Notes: generated from the letters alone by a model not told the origin. A stretch of DNA of 7,649 nucleotides from JAYUHK01 sp043778415 (GCA_043778415.1 JAYWGG010000101.1:1-7649), one strand, 5' to 3'; positions 1-6,443 are shown, counted from the first letter of the stretch. Made by a program: numbers and translations.

Positions 1-30
1 CATTTAAAAATAGAAAACTATCTTTAAATG
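1..30 (-). terminator. AT-rich hairpin downstream of the rhodopsin gene
   Basis: On the minus strand this is a near-perfect hairpin starting 31 bases after the rhodopsin stop codon. Arms CATTTAAA and TTTAAATG are exact complements, followed inward by GATAG paired with CTATT and a TTTT loop, giving 13 pairs. The one imperfect pair (plus-strand positions 9 and 22) is G-U in minus-strand RNA but A-C in plus-strand RNA, so the structure favours the rhodopsin transcript. It may be a terminator or a 3' stabilising stem. It is unusually poor in GC for a classical terminator, and the following bases, where a U tract would lie, are outside the window. Confidence 0.45.
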
Positions 31-60
31 GACTTTTTTATTATCCACTCGACCTTTTTT

Positions 61-801
61 TTAAGCTACGCTTGTTTGCGCTTGGTCTTCACGGCTCAAC
101 AAATAGATGACAAGTCCGAATCCGATTTTATTTACAGCATCACCGATGTTGTAAACAATATCCATCATTCTTGACGCTGCTGCTGGGTCAGCTACTAACT
201 GCATTCCGAACAATCCACCTTTTGTGCCTAAAATGTAGCCCAAAGGATAAATCGCCCAACCTACAAGCACGAACCATCCGAGTGTACCCACTGCTTTTGT
301 TACAGATGCACTACTTGACTGAGCCAAGCTCGCTACCTCGCCGAACCATACCAAGTACACGATGTAGAAATATGCTGCACCACTAACGGCACCCCACACC
401 CAACTTTGTGTTTCCATTGGGTAGATAGCCTCACCTACATAACCTGTTACTAACATAACTACAGATGCTGCGATTAAGCGCCAGAGCAAACCAACTTTTG
501 CACCTGCTTTTTTGGTGATGAGATAAAACTCAACGCACATCAAAGGCACTGTCAAAAGCCAATCCACGTATCTGAAGAACGTCGGAGAGTCCCCCGTAGA
601 TAGGTTGTAGCCACGCATGTAGTAATAGTGCACGGCTGCGATAAAGGTGATAAGACCTGAAACAAGCACCGAAGTACGCCATTTGGCGGAAGTGTTGCTC
701 AATTCTAAGAAAAAGAATACTGAAGCGGCCATCATAGCCATTGTGCCTACAAAAAATGTAAATGCTACATAGTTATCTGTGGCAATCCTTAAATTTTCCA
801 T
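61..801 (-). CDS. Proteorhodopsin, light-driven outward proton pump
   Basis: Seven-helix microbial rhodopsin of 246 residues in the cytoplasmic membrane, which binds retinal and pumps protons out in light. Seen: D80, T84 and E91 form the DTE triad (green proteorhodopsin D97, T101, E108), so a proton pump rather than a sodium (NDQ) or chloride pump. H58 matches H75, D221 matches D227, and K225 in DAVNKIGFG is the retinal Schiff-base lysine. M88 sits at tuning position 105, as in flavobacterial pumps, suggesting green absorption. Numbering is offset by 17 from green proteorhodopsin, consistent with no cleaved signal peptide. In helix E, WVWGAVSGAAY places G137 at the bacteriorhodopsin W138 site, a possible carotenoid-antenna fenestration. 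The start follows ten A's and CG with no Shine-Dalgarno. Codons lean to GGT, GTA, GCA and ACA, unlike the right-hand genes. No retinal or carotenoid synthesis gene is in the window. The family call is very secure; the colour and antenna points are inference. Confidence 0.97.
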   Translation of the reverse strand: MENLRIATDNYVAFTFFVGTMAMMAASVFFFLELSNTSAKWRTSVLVSGLITFIAAVHYYYMRGYNLSTGDSPTFFRYVDWLLTVPLMCVEFYLITKKAGAKVGLLWRLIAASVVMLVTGYVGEAIYPMETQSWVWGAVSGAAYFYIVYLVWFGEVASLAQSSSASVTKAVGTLGWFVLVGWAIYPLGYILGTKGGLFGMQLVADPAAASRMMDIVYNIGDAVNKIGFGLVIYLLSREDQAQTSVA

Positions 802-1204
802 CGTTTTTTTTTTAGTTGATTTACAATATGGTTTAATTATTAATTTAAATACAATTTTTACTCTAACACGATTGTTATAAAAATGTTTGAATTTTTTATG
901 ATTTATTTAACTTTACTTTTCAGACAAATTTTTTAGCAAATAATAAATAACTTATCAACATTGCCAGAATCGCTAACTTGAGAAAAGCACAATCAATATT
1001 TCTCGTAAATGATAAGACGAAAAACAAACAATTTTTATCTCTCGACAAGGTATAACTATTATTTGGAATATTTATATGTGGAACGAAAAAAAAAATTATT
1101 ATTTTTAAGAATTATCAGGTTTTACTGATTTTTTTTCTTCGACAACGCCAAAAAATAAAAAATAATTTTAAAAAATACCTGTTTTATAAGCCTGTACTCC
1201 CAAA
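802..1204. other. AT-rich spacer upstream of the rhodopsin gene
   Basis: These 403 bases contain no convincing gene on either strand. They should hold the rhodopsin promoter and the 3' end of the hydroxylase transcript. I find no exact TAnnTTTG box for the rhodopsin; the nearest on the minus strand is TATTATTTG (937-945), with one extra spacer base, which would imply a leader of about 130 bases. A short inverted repeat, ATCAG and CTGAT around a six-base loop (1114-1129), is followed on the plus strand by a T run. For the leftward hydroxylase transcript the T run is on the wrong side, so I do not call it a terminator. Homopolymer A and T tracts are frequent. Confidence 0.6.
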
Positions 1205-2494
1205 TTACTGCACCATATTTGTTTCATAGCGCAGTTCATTTTTTTGTTCGACTTTGAACTCAAAAAAAACAAAGTAAGCGGTGGCAGCAAAAGATAAAGC
1301 GAAATATAAAAATATCAAAATATTCGACTGTACGATACTATTAGAAAATCCGAACCAGTCGCCATTAAAGTAGAGCATCGAAAGCGCGATAGCGGAGCGC
1401 AAAGTTTCGGAAACGATAGCGGAGCGATTTTTATCCATCAAGTCGGTATAGCTATAGACGCTTGCGAAGATGAATAAGCCGTAATAAAAAATACTTGGGC
1501 TGCCAATCACAGCCAGATGTCCAAAAAAGAAATAAACGAATAAAAAAGTAACGGTCATCTGAAAGCAGCTCCAAAATAGCAGCAATCGGGACGTTTTGGG
1601 GGCGTATTTTTCAAAACTATAGATATTTTGGATTTTTGGAACCGGAAAACGCTCCGCTACGTCGGACGGTCGCCAGCCAGTCGGCATCCACCAAAGCCGC
1701 AATTTGTCGCGCCAGCTTTTGGTGTGCCAAGCGTCTTGGGCGAGCAAAAAGATATGTTGAAAATTTATTTTTATCGGATTCCAAGTAGCCGCGGGGTGCG
1801 TGATGCCATAGACGGGCGGCACTTCGGGCAGCTCTTCTTGAAATGTGCCAAACAACTTGTCCCAGATGATGAATATTTGCGACAGATTTTTGTCCATGTA
1901 TTCGGGATTGAGCGCGTGGTGTACGCGATGGTGGGACGGCGTGACGATGATTTTTTCTAAAAATCCCATTCTCCCAATATGTTGAGTGTGATACCAGAAT
2001 TGGGCGAATAACTGAATGGGCGCGACAATAGCAATCACGCTGGCAGGAACGCCTAAAATAGCGGCAGGCAGCAGAAAAAAAGTAAATAAATTGACGAAAG
2101 ACGAAACACTCTGCCGCAATGCACACGCCAGATTGTATTCTTCACTGCTGTGGTGGATAGCGTGTTTGTTCCAAAAAAAATTGATTTTGTGACTCCAGCG
2201 ATGCACCCAATAACCCTCAAAATCCAACACAACAAACGAAATAAGAAACGTCCACGCAGTAGATGGTATCTCAAAGAGCGCGCAGTGCCGCAGCAACCAT
2301 TCGTAGCTCAAAATAGACACGCTCAAGCCCAACACGTCTTTCACCACGTTGGTCATGCCCGAACTCAAGCTCGAAACCATATCCATCGTCCGCACTTTGT
2401 CTTGTCCGATAAAAGTCCCATAGGCTTTTTCGAGCAGCACAAGGAGCAAAAAAATCGGCATTGCTACGCACAAAATTCGCCCATAAAGTTCCAT
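1205..2494 (-). CDS. Alkylglycerol monooxygenase-like membrane di-iron hydroxylase (fatty acid hydroxylase/sterol desaturase superfamily)
   Basis: Integral membrane protein of 429 residues. Seen: the eight-histidine di-iron signature as HRWSH (H98, H102), HAIHH (H111, H114, H115), HTQH (H169, H172) and HHRVHH (188-193), between hydrophobic segments near 5-22, 52-68, 80-95 and 133-165. The resemblance to animal alkylglycerol monooxygenase (AGMO/TMEM195) runs beyond the core: HHSSEEYNLACALRQS, TPSHHRVHH, IIWDKLFGTF, YGITHP, and a hydrophobic C-terminal third including DLMDKNRSAIVSETLRS. Length is near that of AGMO (about 445), whereas simple bacterial desaturase-like members are often shorter. 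AGMO cleaves ether bonds of alkylglycerols using tetrahydrobiopterin; substrate and cofactor here are unproven. Position 103, after HRWSH, is Lys where AGMO has Glu. Alternatives are a sterol, fatty acid, sphingolipid or carotenoid hydroxylase. ATG 2494 lies about 30 bases below a good promoter. The superfamily call is very secure, the AGMO-like placement fairly so, from remembered sequence. Confidence 0.88.
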   Translation of the reverse strand: MELYGRILCVAMPIFLLLVLLEKAYGTFIGQDKVRTMDMVSSLSSGMTNVVKDVLGLSVSILSYEWLLRHCALFEIPSTAWTFLISFVVLDFEGYWVHRWSHKINFFWNKHAIHHSSEEYNLACALRQSVSSFVNLFTFFLLPAAILGVPASVIAIVAPIQLFAQFWYHTQHIGRMGFLEKIIVTPSHHRVHHALNPEYMDKNLSQIFIIWDKLFGTFQEELPEVPPVYGITHPAATWNPIKINFQHIFLLAQDAWHTKSWRDKLRLWWMPTGWRPSDVAERFPVPKIQNIYSFEKYAPKTSRLLLFWSCFQMTVTFLFVYFFFGHLAVIGSPSIFYYGLFIFASVYSYTDLMDKNRSAIVSETLRSAIALSMLYFNGDWFGFSNSIVQSNILIFLYFALSFAATAYFVFFEFKVEQKNELRYETNMVQ

Positions 2495-2529
2495 AACATT
2501 ATTTCGATTTGGTGAATAATAATCTTCCG

Positions 2530-2555
2530 CAAATATATAAAAAAATTAATACAAA
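2530..2555 (-). promoter_or_regulatory. Bacteroidota-type promoter for the AGMO-like gene
   Basis: Read on the minus strand, TATATTTG (2530-2537) matches the Bacteroidota -7 consensus TAnnTTTG exactly. Upstream, a TTTG at 2552-2555 could serve as the -33 element, but the 14-base gap is shorter than the usual 17-20 or so. Transcription would begin near 2523-2525, giving a leader of about 30 bases before ATG 2494. The region is AT-rich, so a chance match is possible. Confidence 0.45.
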
Positions 2556-2599
2556 GAGTTTTTTTTAATAAAATTCACGCTTTTTTTTGTAAAAAAATA

Positions 2600-2607
2600 T
2601 ATCTTTG
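2600..2607 (+). promoter_or_regulatory. -7 promoter box immediately before the small hypothetical gene
   Basis: TATCTTTG is an exact match to the Bacteroidota -7 consensus TAnnTTTG. No TTG lies at the usual -33 distance; the nearest TTTG (2586-2589) is only 10 bases upstream. Transcription should start around 2611-2614, one to four bases before the ATG at 2615, implying a leaderless or nearly leaderless mRNA. It is back-to-back with the promoter of the leftward hydroxylase gene. Confidence 0.45.
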
Positions 2608-2614
2608 CAGCAAT

Positions 2615-2968
2615 ATGGAAGTATGGGAATTTGAATTTGAATGGCTGCGCATCAGGCATTTCGTAAAAGACTCAATGAATTACGATGTCCTCCCCGAGCT
2701 GAACTCTATCCTTTTGCTGATAGGCATACAGGAGTTGGGACAGTTGCGCACAAAATTTACCAAAGAAGAAAAACAAGATTTGATGCACATTGCGGTCTGT
2801 CGGCTTTTGAGCTACGACGGCTACTACGAGTTTTATGGGCTCGATGCCGACGGCTGGCCCCACTGGAAACTTATCAAACCCATCGTTACTAAAGGTGTAG
2901 GCGAGCAAGAGCAACTGCTGAAAGAAAAAGTCATCGAATATTTCAGATACAGCGAAGCCGCGCATTGA
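2615..2968 (+). CDS. Conserved hypothetical protein, Bacteroidota-type small cytoplasmic family
   Basis: Protein of 117 residues with no signal peptide, membrane segment or catalytic motif that I recognise. It is rich in Glu, Asp, Lys and aromatic residues. Visible blocks are WLRIRHFVKD (about 10-19), LPELNSILLLIGIQELGQL (26-44), FTKEEKQDLMHIAVCRLLS (48-66), and YYEFYGLDADGWPHWKLIKP (71-90), then a charged, probably helical tail. I recall similar small proteins in other Bacteroidota, always uncharacterised, so the gene is likely real and conserved. I chose ATG 2615 because the WLRIRHFVK block before the second Met (residue 21, base 2675) seems part of the family. That start sits directly after a -7 promoter box, leaving almost no leader. 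It opens the rightward gene series, 48 bases before the next gene. Function unknown. Confidence 0.8.
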   Translation: MEVWEFEFEWLRIRHFVKDSMNYDVLPELNSILLLIGIQELGQLRTKFTKEEKQDLMHIAVCRLLSYDGYYEFYGLDADGWPHWKLIKPIVTKGVGEQEQLLKEKVIEYFRYSEAAH

Positions 2969-3016
2969 TTCTGTATAAATTTTAATTACAAAATAAACAT
3001 ATTTTTACCTTATATT

Positions 3017-3913
3017 ATGCAAAATAATACATTGATTTTGGGTGCTTTTTTGGCAGCCACCATTTTAGCGACTTCTTGCGCAAAGCCCTTCGCAAAGTTC
3101 TCCTATGACGCTGCGCAACGCAATGCGCCCGCCAAAGTGGCTTTCAAAAACGAATCCACGAAAGCAAAAACCTACGAATGGGATTTCGGTGACGGCACCA
3201 AATCCAGCGACCCAATGCCCGCCCACGAATACAAATCTTCGGGCAACTTCACGGTCGTATTGACAGCAAAAAAAGGAAATAAAATGAATACAACAACAAA
3301 GCAAATTGTCGTAGATGCGCCCAAAGAGTGTCTGGTGGAAGTAGAAACCGATTTCGGCAGCATGACAATACAACTTTCTAACGGAACGCCGCTCCACCGC
3401 GACAACTTCCTGAAACTCGTAGAGCAAGGTTTTTATAACGATTTGCTCTTCCACCGCGTCATCAGCGGCTTTATGATTCAGGGCGGCGACCCCAACTCGA
3501 AGGGCGCGAAAGCAGAAAGCCCGCTCGGCACTGGCGGACCGAACTACCAAATCCCCGCCGAATTTGTAGATTCGCTCGTCCACATCAAAGGCGCGCTCGC
3601 AGCAGCTCGCATGGGCGACGGCGCAAATCCGAAAAAAGAATCGTCAGGCTCACAGTTCTACATCGTGCAAGGAAGACCCGTCACCGCTTCGCAGCTCGAC
3701 GGTATGGAAGCGCAAAAAAACAAACGCTACTCCACCGAGCAACGTAAAATGTATATGGAAATGGGTGGCACGCCTTTTTTAGACCACGATTACACCGTTT
3801 TTGGGCATATCATACAAGGCTTTGACGTGATTGACAAAATCGCAGCCGTACAAACCGCTCGCGGCGACCGTCCCGTAAAAGACGTAAAAATGAAAATGAA
3901 AGTAATCAAATAG
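3017..3913 (+). CDS. Lipoprotein with PKD domain and cyclophilin-type peptidyl-prolyl cis-trans isomerase domain
   Basis: Predicted envelope lipoprotein of 298 residues. Seen: a hydrophobic signal segment (5-19) ending in LATSC, with C21 as the likely lipidated cysteine (ATSC is an acceptable rather than ideal lipobox). A PKD-like beta-sandwich (about 27-100) carries WDFGDG (55-60) and HEYKSSGNFTVVLTA. A cyclophilin domain (about 105-298) carries FHRVISGFMIQGGDP (145-159) with catalytic R147, F152 and Q155 (human CypA R55, F60, Q63), then GSQFYIV (211-217) and TVFGHIIQGFDVIDKI. An insert of about 35 residues (222-256) precedes the last strands, as I recall for other Bacteroidota enzymes. It should catalyse Xaa-Pro isomerisation during folding of exported proteins; the PKD module may bind partners or glycans. 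Whether it sits in the inner or outer membrane is not shown. The gene is intact. Both domain calls are strong; the substrate is unknown. Confidence 0.93.
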   Translation: MQNNTLILGAFLAATILATSCAKPFAKFSYDAAQRNAPAKVAFKNESTKAKTYEWDFGDGTKSSDPMPAHEYKSSGNFTVVLTAKKGNKMNTTTKQIVVDAPKECLVEVETDFGSMTIQLSNGTPLHRDNFLKLVEQGFYNDLLFHRVISGFMIQGGDPNSKGAKAESPLGTGGPNYQIPAEFVDSLVHIKGALAAARMGDGANPKKESSGSQFYIVQGRPVTASQLDGMEAQKNKRYSTEQRKMYMEMGGTPFLDHDYTVFGHIIQGFDVIDKIAAVQTARGDRPVKDVKMKMKVIK

Positions 3914-3962
3914 TTTTTTATTTATCAATTTTTTGACGGCGATTGCCAAAATAAAATATCGT

Positions 3963-4700
3963 ATGCCACAACAAATTCTGGGAATTGACATCGGTGCTTC
4001 GGGCATCAAAGGAGCTATCGTGAATGTTGCGACCGGCGAACTCGTGTCTGAAAGATTCAAATTGGATACGCCCAAGCCAGCCACTCCCAAAGCCGTAGCC
4101 GAAACTTTCACCGCTATCGTCCGACATTTTAAGTGGAAAGACAACGTAGGCTGCGGATTTCCTGCCATCGTTTTGGACGGCGTAGCCAACTCCGCCGCCA
4201 ATATTCACAAAAGTTGGATTGGAGTGAATGTAGAAACGCTGCTCTCCGAAGCCTGCGGCTGCTCGGTCAAAGTCCTCAACGACGCTGACGCGGCGGGCAT
4301 CGCAGAAGTCCAATTCGGGTACGCAAAAAACGAAAACAAAGGCGTAGCAATGCTGCTCACCATCGGTACAGGCATCGGCTCGGCGTTGTTTATGGACGGA
4401 AAATTAGTCCCCAACACCGAACTCGGTCATCTCATTATTCGTGGGCAAGAAGCAGAGCATTTCGCCGCCGACTCGGTGCGCAAAAAAAATGCCCTCTCTT
4501 GGGACGAATGGGCGGGACGGTTCAACGAGTTTTTACTGCATCTCGAATTTTTATTCAGCCCCAAAGTGTTCATTCTTGGCGGCGGCTCAAGCAAGTATTT
4601 TGAGCAATACAAACACAACTTTACGGTGAAAGCCAAAGTCGTCCCTGCTGCGTTTCTCAACAATGCGGGTCTTATCGGCGCAGCTTTTTACGCCCAGTAA
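3963..4700 (+). CDS. ppgK: Polyphosphate glucokinase (ROK family)
   Basis: Cytoplasmic sugar kinase of 245 residues that phosphorylates glucose to glucose 6-phosphate using inorganic polyphosphate, in some family members also ATP. Seen: N-terminal phosphate loop GIDIGASGIKG (7-17; many relatives have GGSG), CGFPAIV (64-70), ANIHKSWIG (79-87), LNDADAAGIAEVQFG (105-119) with probable catalytic base D107, LTIGTGIGSALF (132-143), PNTELGHLIIRG (150-161), LGGGSSK (205-211) and NNAGLIGAA. NDADAAGIAE and PNTELGHL are typical of polyphosphate glucokinases, and the zinc-binding cysteine cluster of many ROK proteins is absent, as expected. I chose ATG 3963; an in-frame TTG at 3933 would add ten residues with no family counterpart. 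It lies 49 bases after the isomerase gene and 29 before the peptidase gene, so co-transcription is plausible. Phosphate donor preference cannot be read from sequence. Confidence 0.92.
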   Translation: MPQQILGIDIGASGIKGAIVNVATGELVSERFKLDTPKPATPKAVAETFTAIVRHFKWKDNVGCGFPAIVLDGVANSAANIHKSWIGVNVETLLSEACGCSVKVLNDADAAGIAEVQFGYAKNENKGVAMLLTIGTGIGSALFMDGKLVPNTELGHLIIRGQEAEHFAADSVRKKNALSWDEWAGRFNEFLLHLEFLFSPKVFILGGGSSKYFEQYKHNFTVKAKVVPAAFLNNAGLIGAAFYAQ

Positions 4701-4729
4701 TCGAATGTTGAATACAAAAAATCAATACC

Positions 4730-6424
4730 ATGAAATTTGAGGATTTTGAATATACTCGCCCCGTTATGGCGGATTTTAATGCGCGGTTTGACCAGCTTCT
4801 AACGTCTTTTGAGGCAGCCGAAAGTTTTGAAAATCAAAGCCAACTTTTAGTTCAAATAGACAGCTTGCGGACAGAATTTGCGACCATGTTCAATATTTGT
4901 CACATTCGCCACACCATTAATACGGCGGATAATTTTTATGAACAAGAGAACGACTTTTTTGACGAAAATTCTCCGCTCACCGAAGCACTCACCAATCGCT
5001 ACTACGGCGCAATCCTTCAAACGCCGTTCCGCAAGGAATTGGAGGCGGTTTGGGGAAGCCAGCTTTTTGTGATTGCCGAATTGAGCCTAAAAACTTTTCG
5101 TCCCGAAATATTGGAAGATATGCAGGACGAGAACCGTTTGAGCAGCGAATACACAAAGCTCAAAGCCTCTGCCAAAATCCATTTCGATGGAAAAGACTAT
5201 AATTTGTCGTCTATTTTTCCCGTCGAAACTTTGCCTGACCGCGATTTGCGGCGCAGAGCGTCTGCCGCCAAGTGGAGTTTTTATGCCGAAATAGCCGAAA
5301 AGAACGAAATTATTTTTGACAATCTTACCAAAACTCGCCATCGAATGGCGCAGTCGTTGGGTTACCAAAATTATGTTGGTTTGGGCTATGCCCGAATGTT
5401 GCGCTCCGACTACGACGCTGCGAAAGTAGCTGACTTTCGGCAGCAAATACTCCAACACGTCGTCCCCGTCGCTGCCGCACTCTACGAAAAACAGCGCGTC
5501 CGCTTGGGTTTAGAAAAATTAAAATTTTACGATGAAGAATTTCGTTTTGCCTCTGGCAACCCCAAACCCAAAGGCGAGCCAGCATGGATTTTGAAAAATG
5601 CCGTACAAATGTACAGCGAGCTATCGCCTGAAACGAAGGAATTTTTTGATTTTATGTGCCAAAATAATCTGATGGATTTGGAGGCGAAAGACGGAAAAGC
5701 ACCTGGCGGCTACTGCACGTACATCGGCGACCACCACTCGCCGTATATTTTTTCTAATTTCAATGGCACGAGCGGCGATATTGATGTGCTGACGCACGAA
5801 GCGGGTCATGCTTTTCAGGTCTATTCGAGCCGGAATGTTGGCTTGAGCGACTACCAGTGGCCCACCTACGAAGCCTGCGAAATCCACTCTATGAGCATGG
5901 AGTTTTTTACTTGGAAGTGGATGCACTTATTTTTTGAAGAAGACACCGATAAGTATAAATTTGCGCACCTTTCGGGAGCGATTTTGTTTTTACCTTACGG
6001 CGTAGCGGTGGACGAATTTCAGCATTTTGTGTATGAAAATCCAGACGCGAGCATTGCGGAGCGCAATACGGCGTGGCGCAATATCGAAAAAAAATACCTT
6101 CCTTGGAGAGATTATGACGGCAACGAATTTTTGGAGTCGGGCGGCTATTGGCAGAAGCAAAGCCATATTTTTAACTCGCCTTTTTACTACATTGACTATA
6201 CTTTGGCACAAATTTGTGCATTCCAGTACTGGTCATGGGAGCGCAAAAATCCGAAAGCCGCTTGGGATTCGTATGTAAAACTGTGCAAAGCAGGTGGCAG
6301 CCATTCGTTTTTGGACTTGGTAAAGTCTGCTGGACTTCGCTCGCCGTTTGAAGCGGGCTGCGTGTCGGAAGTAGTCGCTGATATTCGCGCTTGGTTGGAT
6401 ACGGTCAAAGATGCTGCTTTTTAA
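4730..6424 (+). CDS. M3 family zinc oligoendopeptidase (PepF-like)
   Basis: Soluble metallopeptidase of 564 residues without a signal peptide, so probably cytoplasmic, cleaving short peptides during protein turnover. Seen: HEAGH (356-360), with H356 and H360 as zinc ligands and E357 as catalytic base. The third ligand is likely E384, 28 residues on, in EACEIHSMSMEFF. The C-terminal FNSPFYYIDYTLAQICAFQYW carries the tyrosines that line the active site in the family. The N-terminal 200 residues are helical and charged, including RRRASAAKW and TRHRMAQSLGYQNYVGLGY, typical of the clamshell wall. Length fits the M3 group annotated as oligoendopeptidase but distinct from classical PepF (about 550-570). 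It follows the glucokinase gene by 29 bases, with an A-rich leader and no Shine-Dalgarno. The reading frame is intact. Family assignment is secure; natural substrates are unknown. Confidence 0.95.
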   Translation: MKFEDFEYTRPVMADFNARFDQLLTSFEAAESFENQSQLLVQIDSLRTEFATMFNICHIRHTINTADNFYEQENDFFDENSPLTEALTNRYYGAILQTPFRKELEAVWGSQLFVIAELSLKTFRPEILEDMQDENRLSSEYTKLKASAKIHFDGKDYNLSSIFPVETLPDRDLRRRASAAKWSFYAEIAEKNEIIFDNLTKTRHRMAQSLGYQNYVGLGYARMLRSDYDAAKVADFRQQILQHVVPVAAALYEKQRVRLGLEKLKFYDEEFRFASGNPKPKGEPAWILKNAVQMYSELSPETKEFFDFMCQNNLMDLEAKDGKAPGGYCTYIGDHHSPYIFSNFNGTSGDIDVLTHEAGHAFQVYSSRNVGLSDYQWPTYEACEIHSMSMEFFTWKWMHLFFEEDTDKYKFAHLSGAILFLPYGVAVDEFQHFVYENPDASIAERNTAWRNIEKKYLPWRDYDGNEFLESGGYWQKQSHIFNSPFYYIDYTLAQICAFQYWSWERKNPKAAWDSYVKLCKAGGSHSFLDLVKSAGLRSPFEAGCVSEVVADIRAWLDTVKDAAF

Positions 6425-6443
6425 TCGGGCAAAAAAATCACAA

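Noticed and set aside
61..801. Rhodopsin as a sodium or chloride pump or a sensory type
   Set aside because: The D80, T84, E91 triad is the proton-pump pattern, and no transducer gene is adjacent.
1114..1136. Inverted repeat ATCAG/CTGAT followed by a T run as a terminator
   Set aside because: The stem is only five pairs and the T run follows on the plus strand, where no gene ends; it does not suit the leftward hydroxylase transcript.
1617..2126. Alternative open frames on both strands inside the hydroxylase gene
   Set aside because: They cover the histidine-motif core of the real gene in other frames, have biased composition and no domain signal.
1205..2494. Assignment of the hydroxylase as a carotenoid hydroxylase (CrtZ)
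   Set aside because: CrtZ proteins are much shorter, and the extended sequence blocks and C-terminal third match alkylglycerol monooxygenase instead.
3065..3583. Open frame of 172 codons on the minus strand opposite the isomerase lipoprotein gene
   Set aside because: No family resemblance, and it lies entirely within a well-supported gene on the other strand.
3933..3962. Upstream TTG as start of the polyphosphate glucokinase
   Set aside because: It would add ten residues before the phosphate-loop strand without family support; ATG 3963 gives the typical N terminus.
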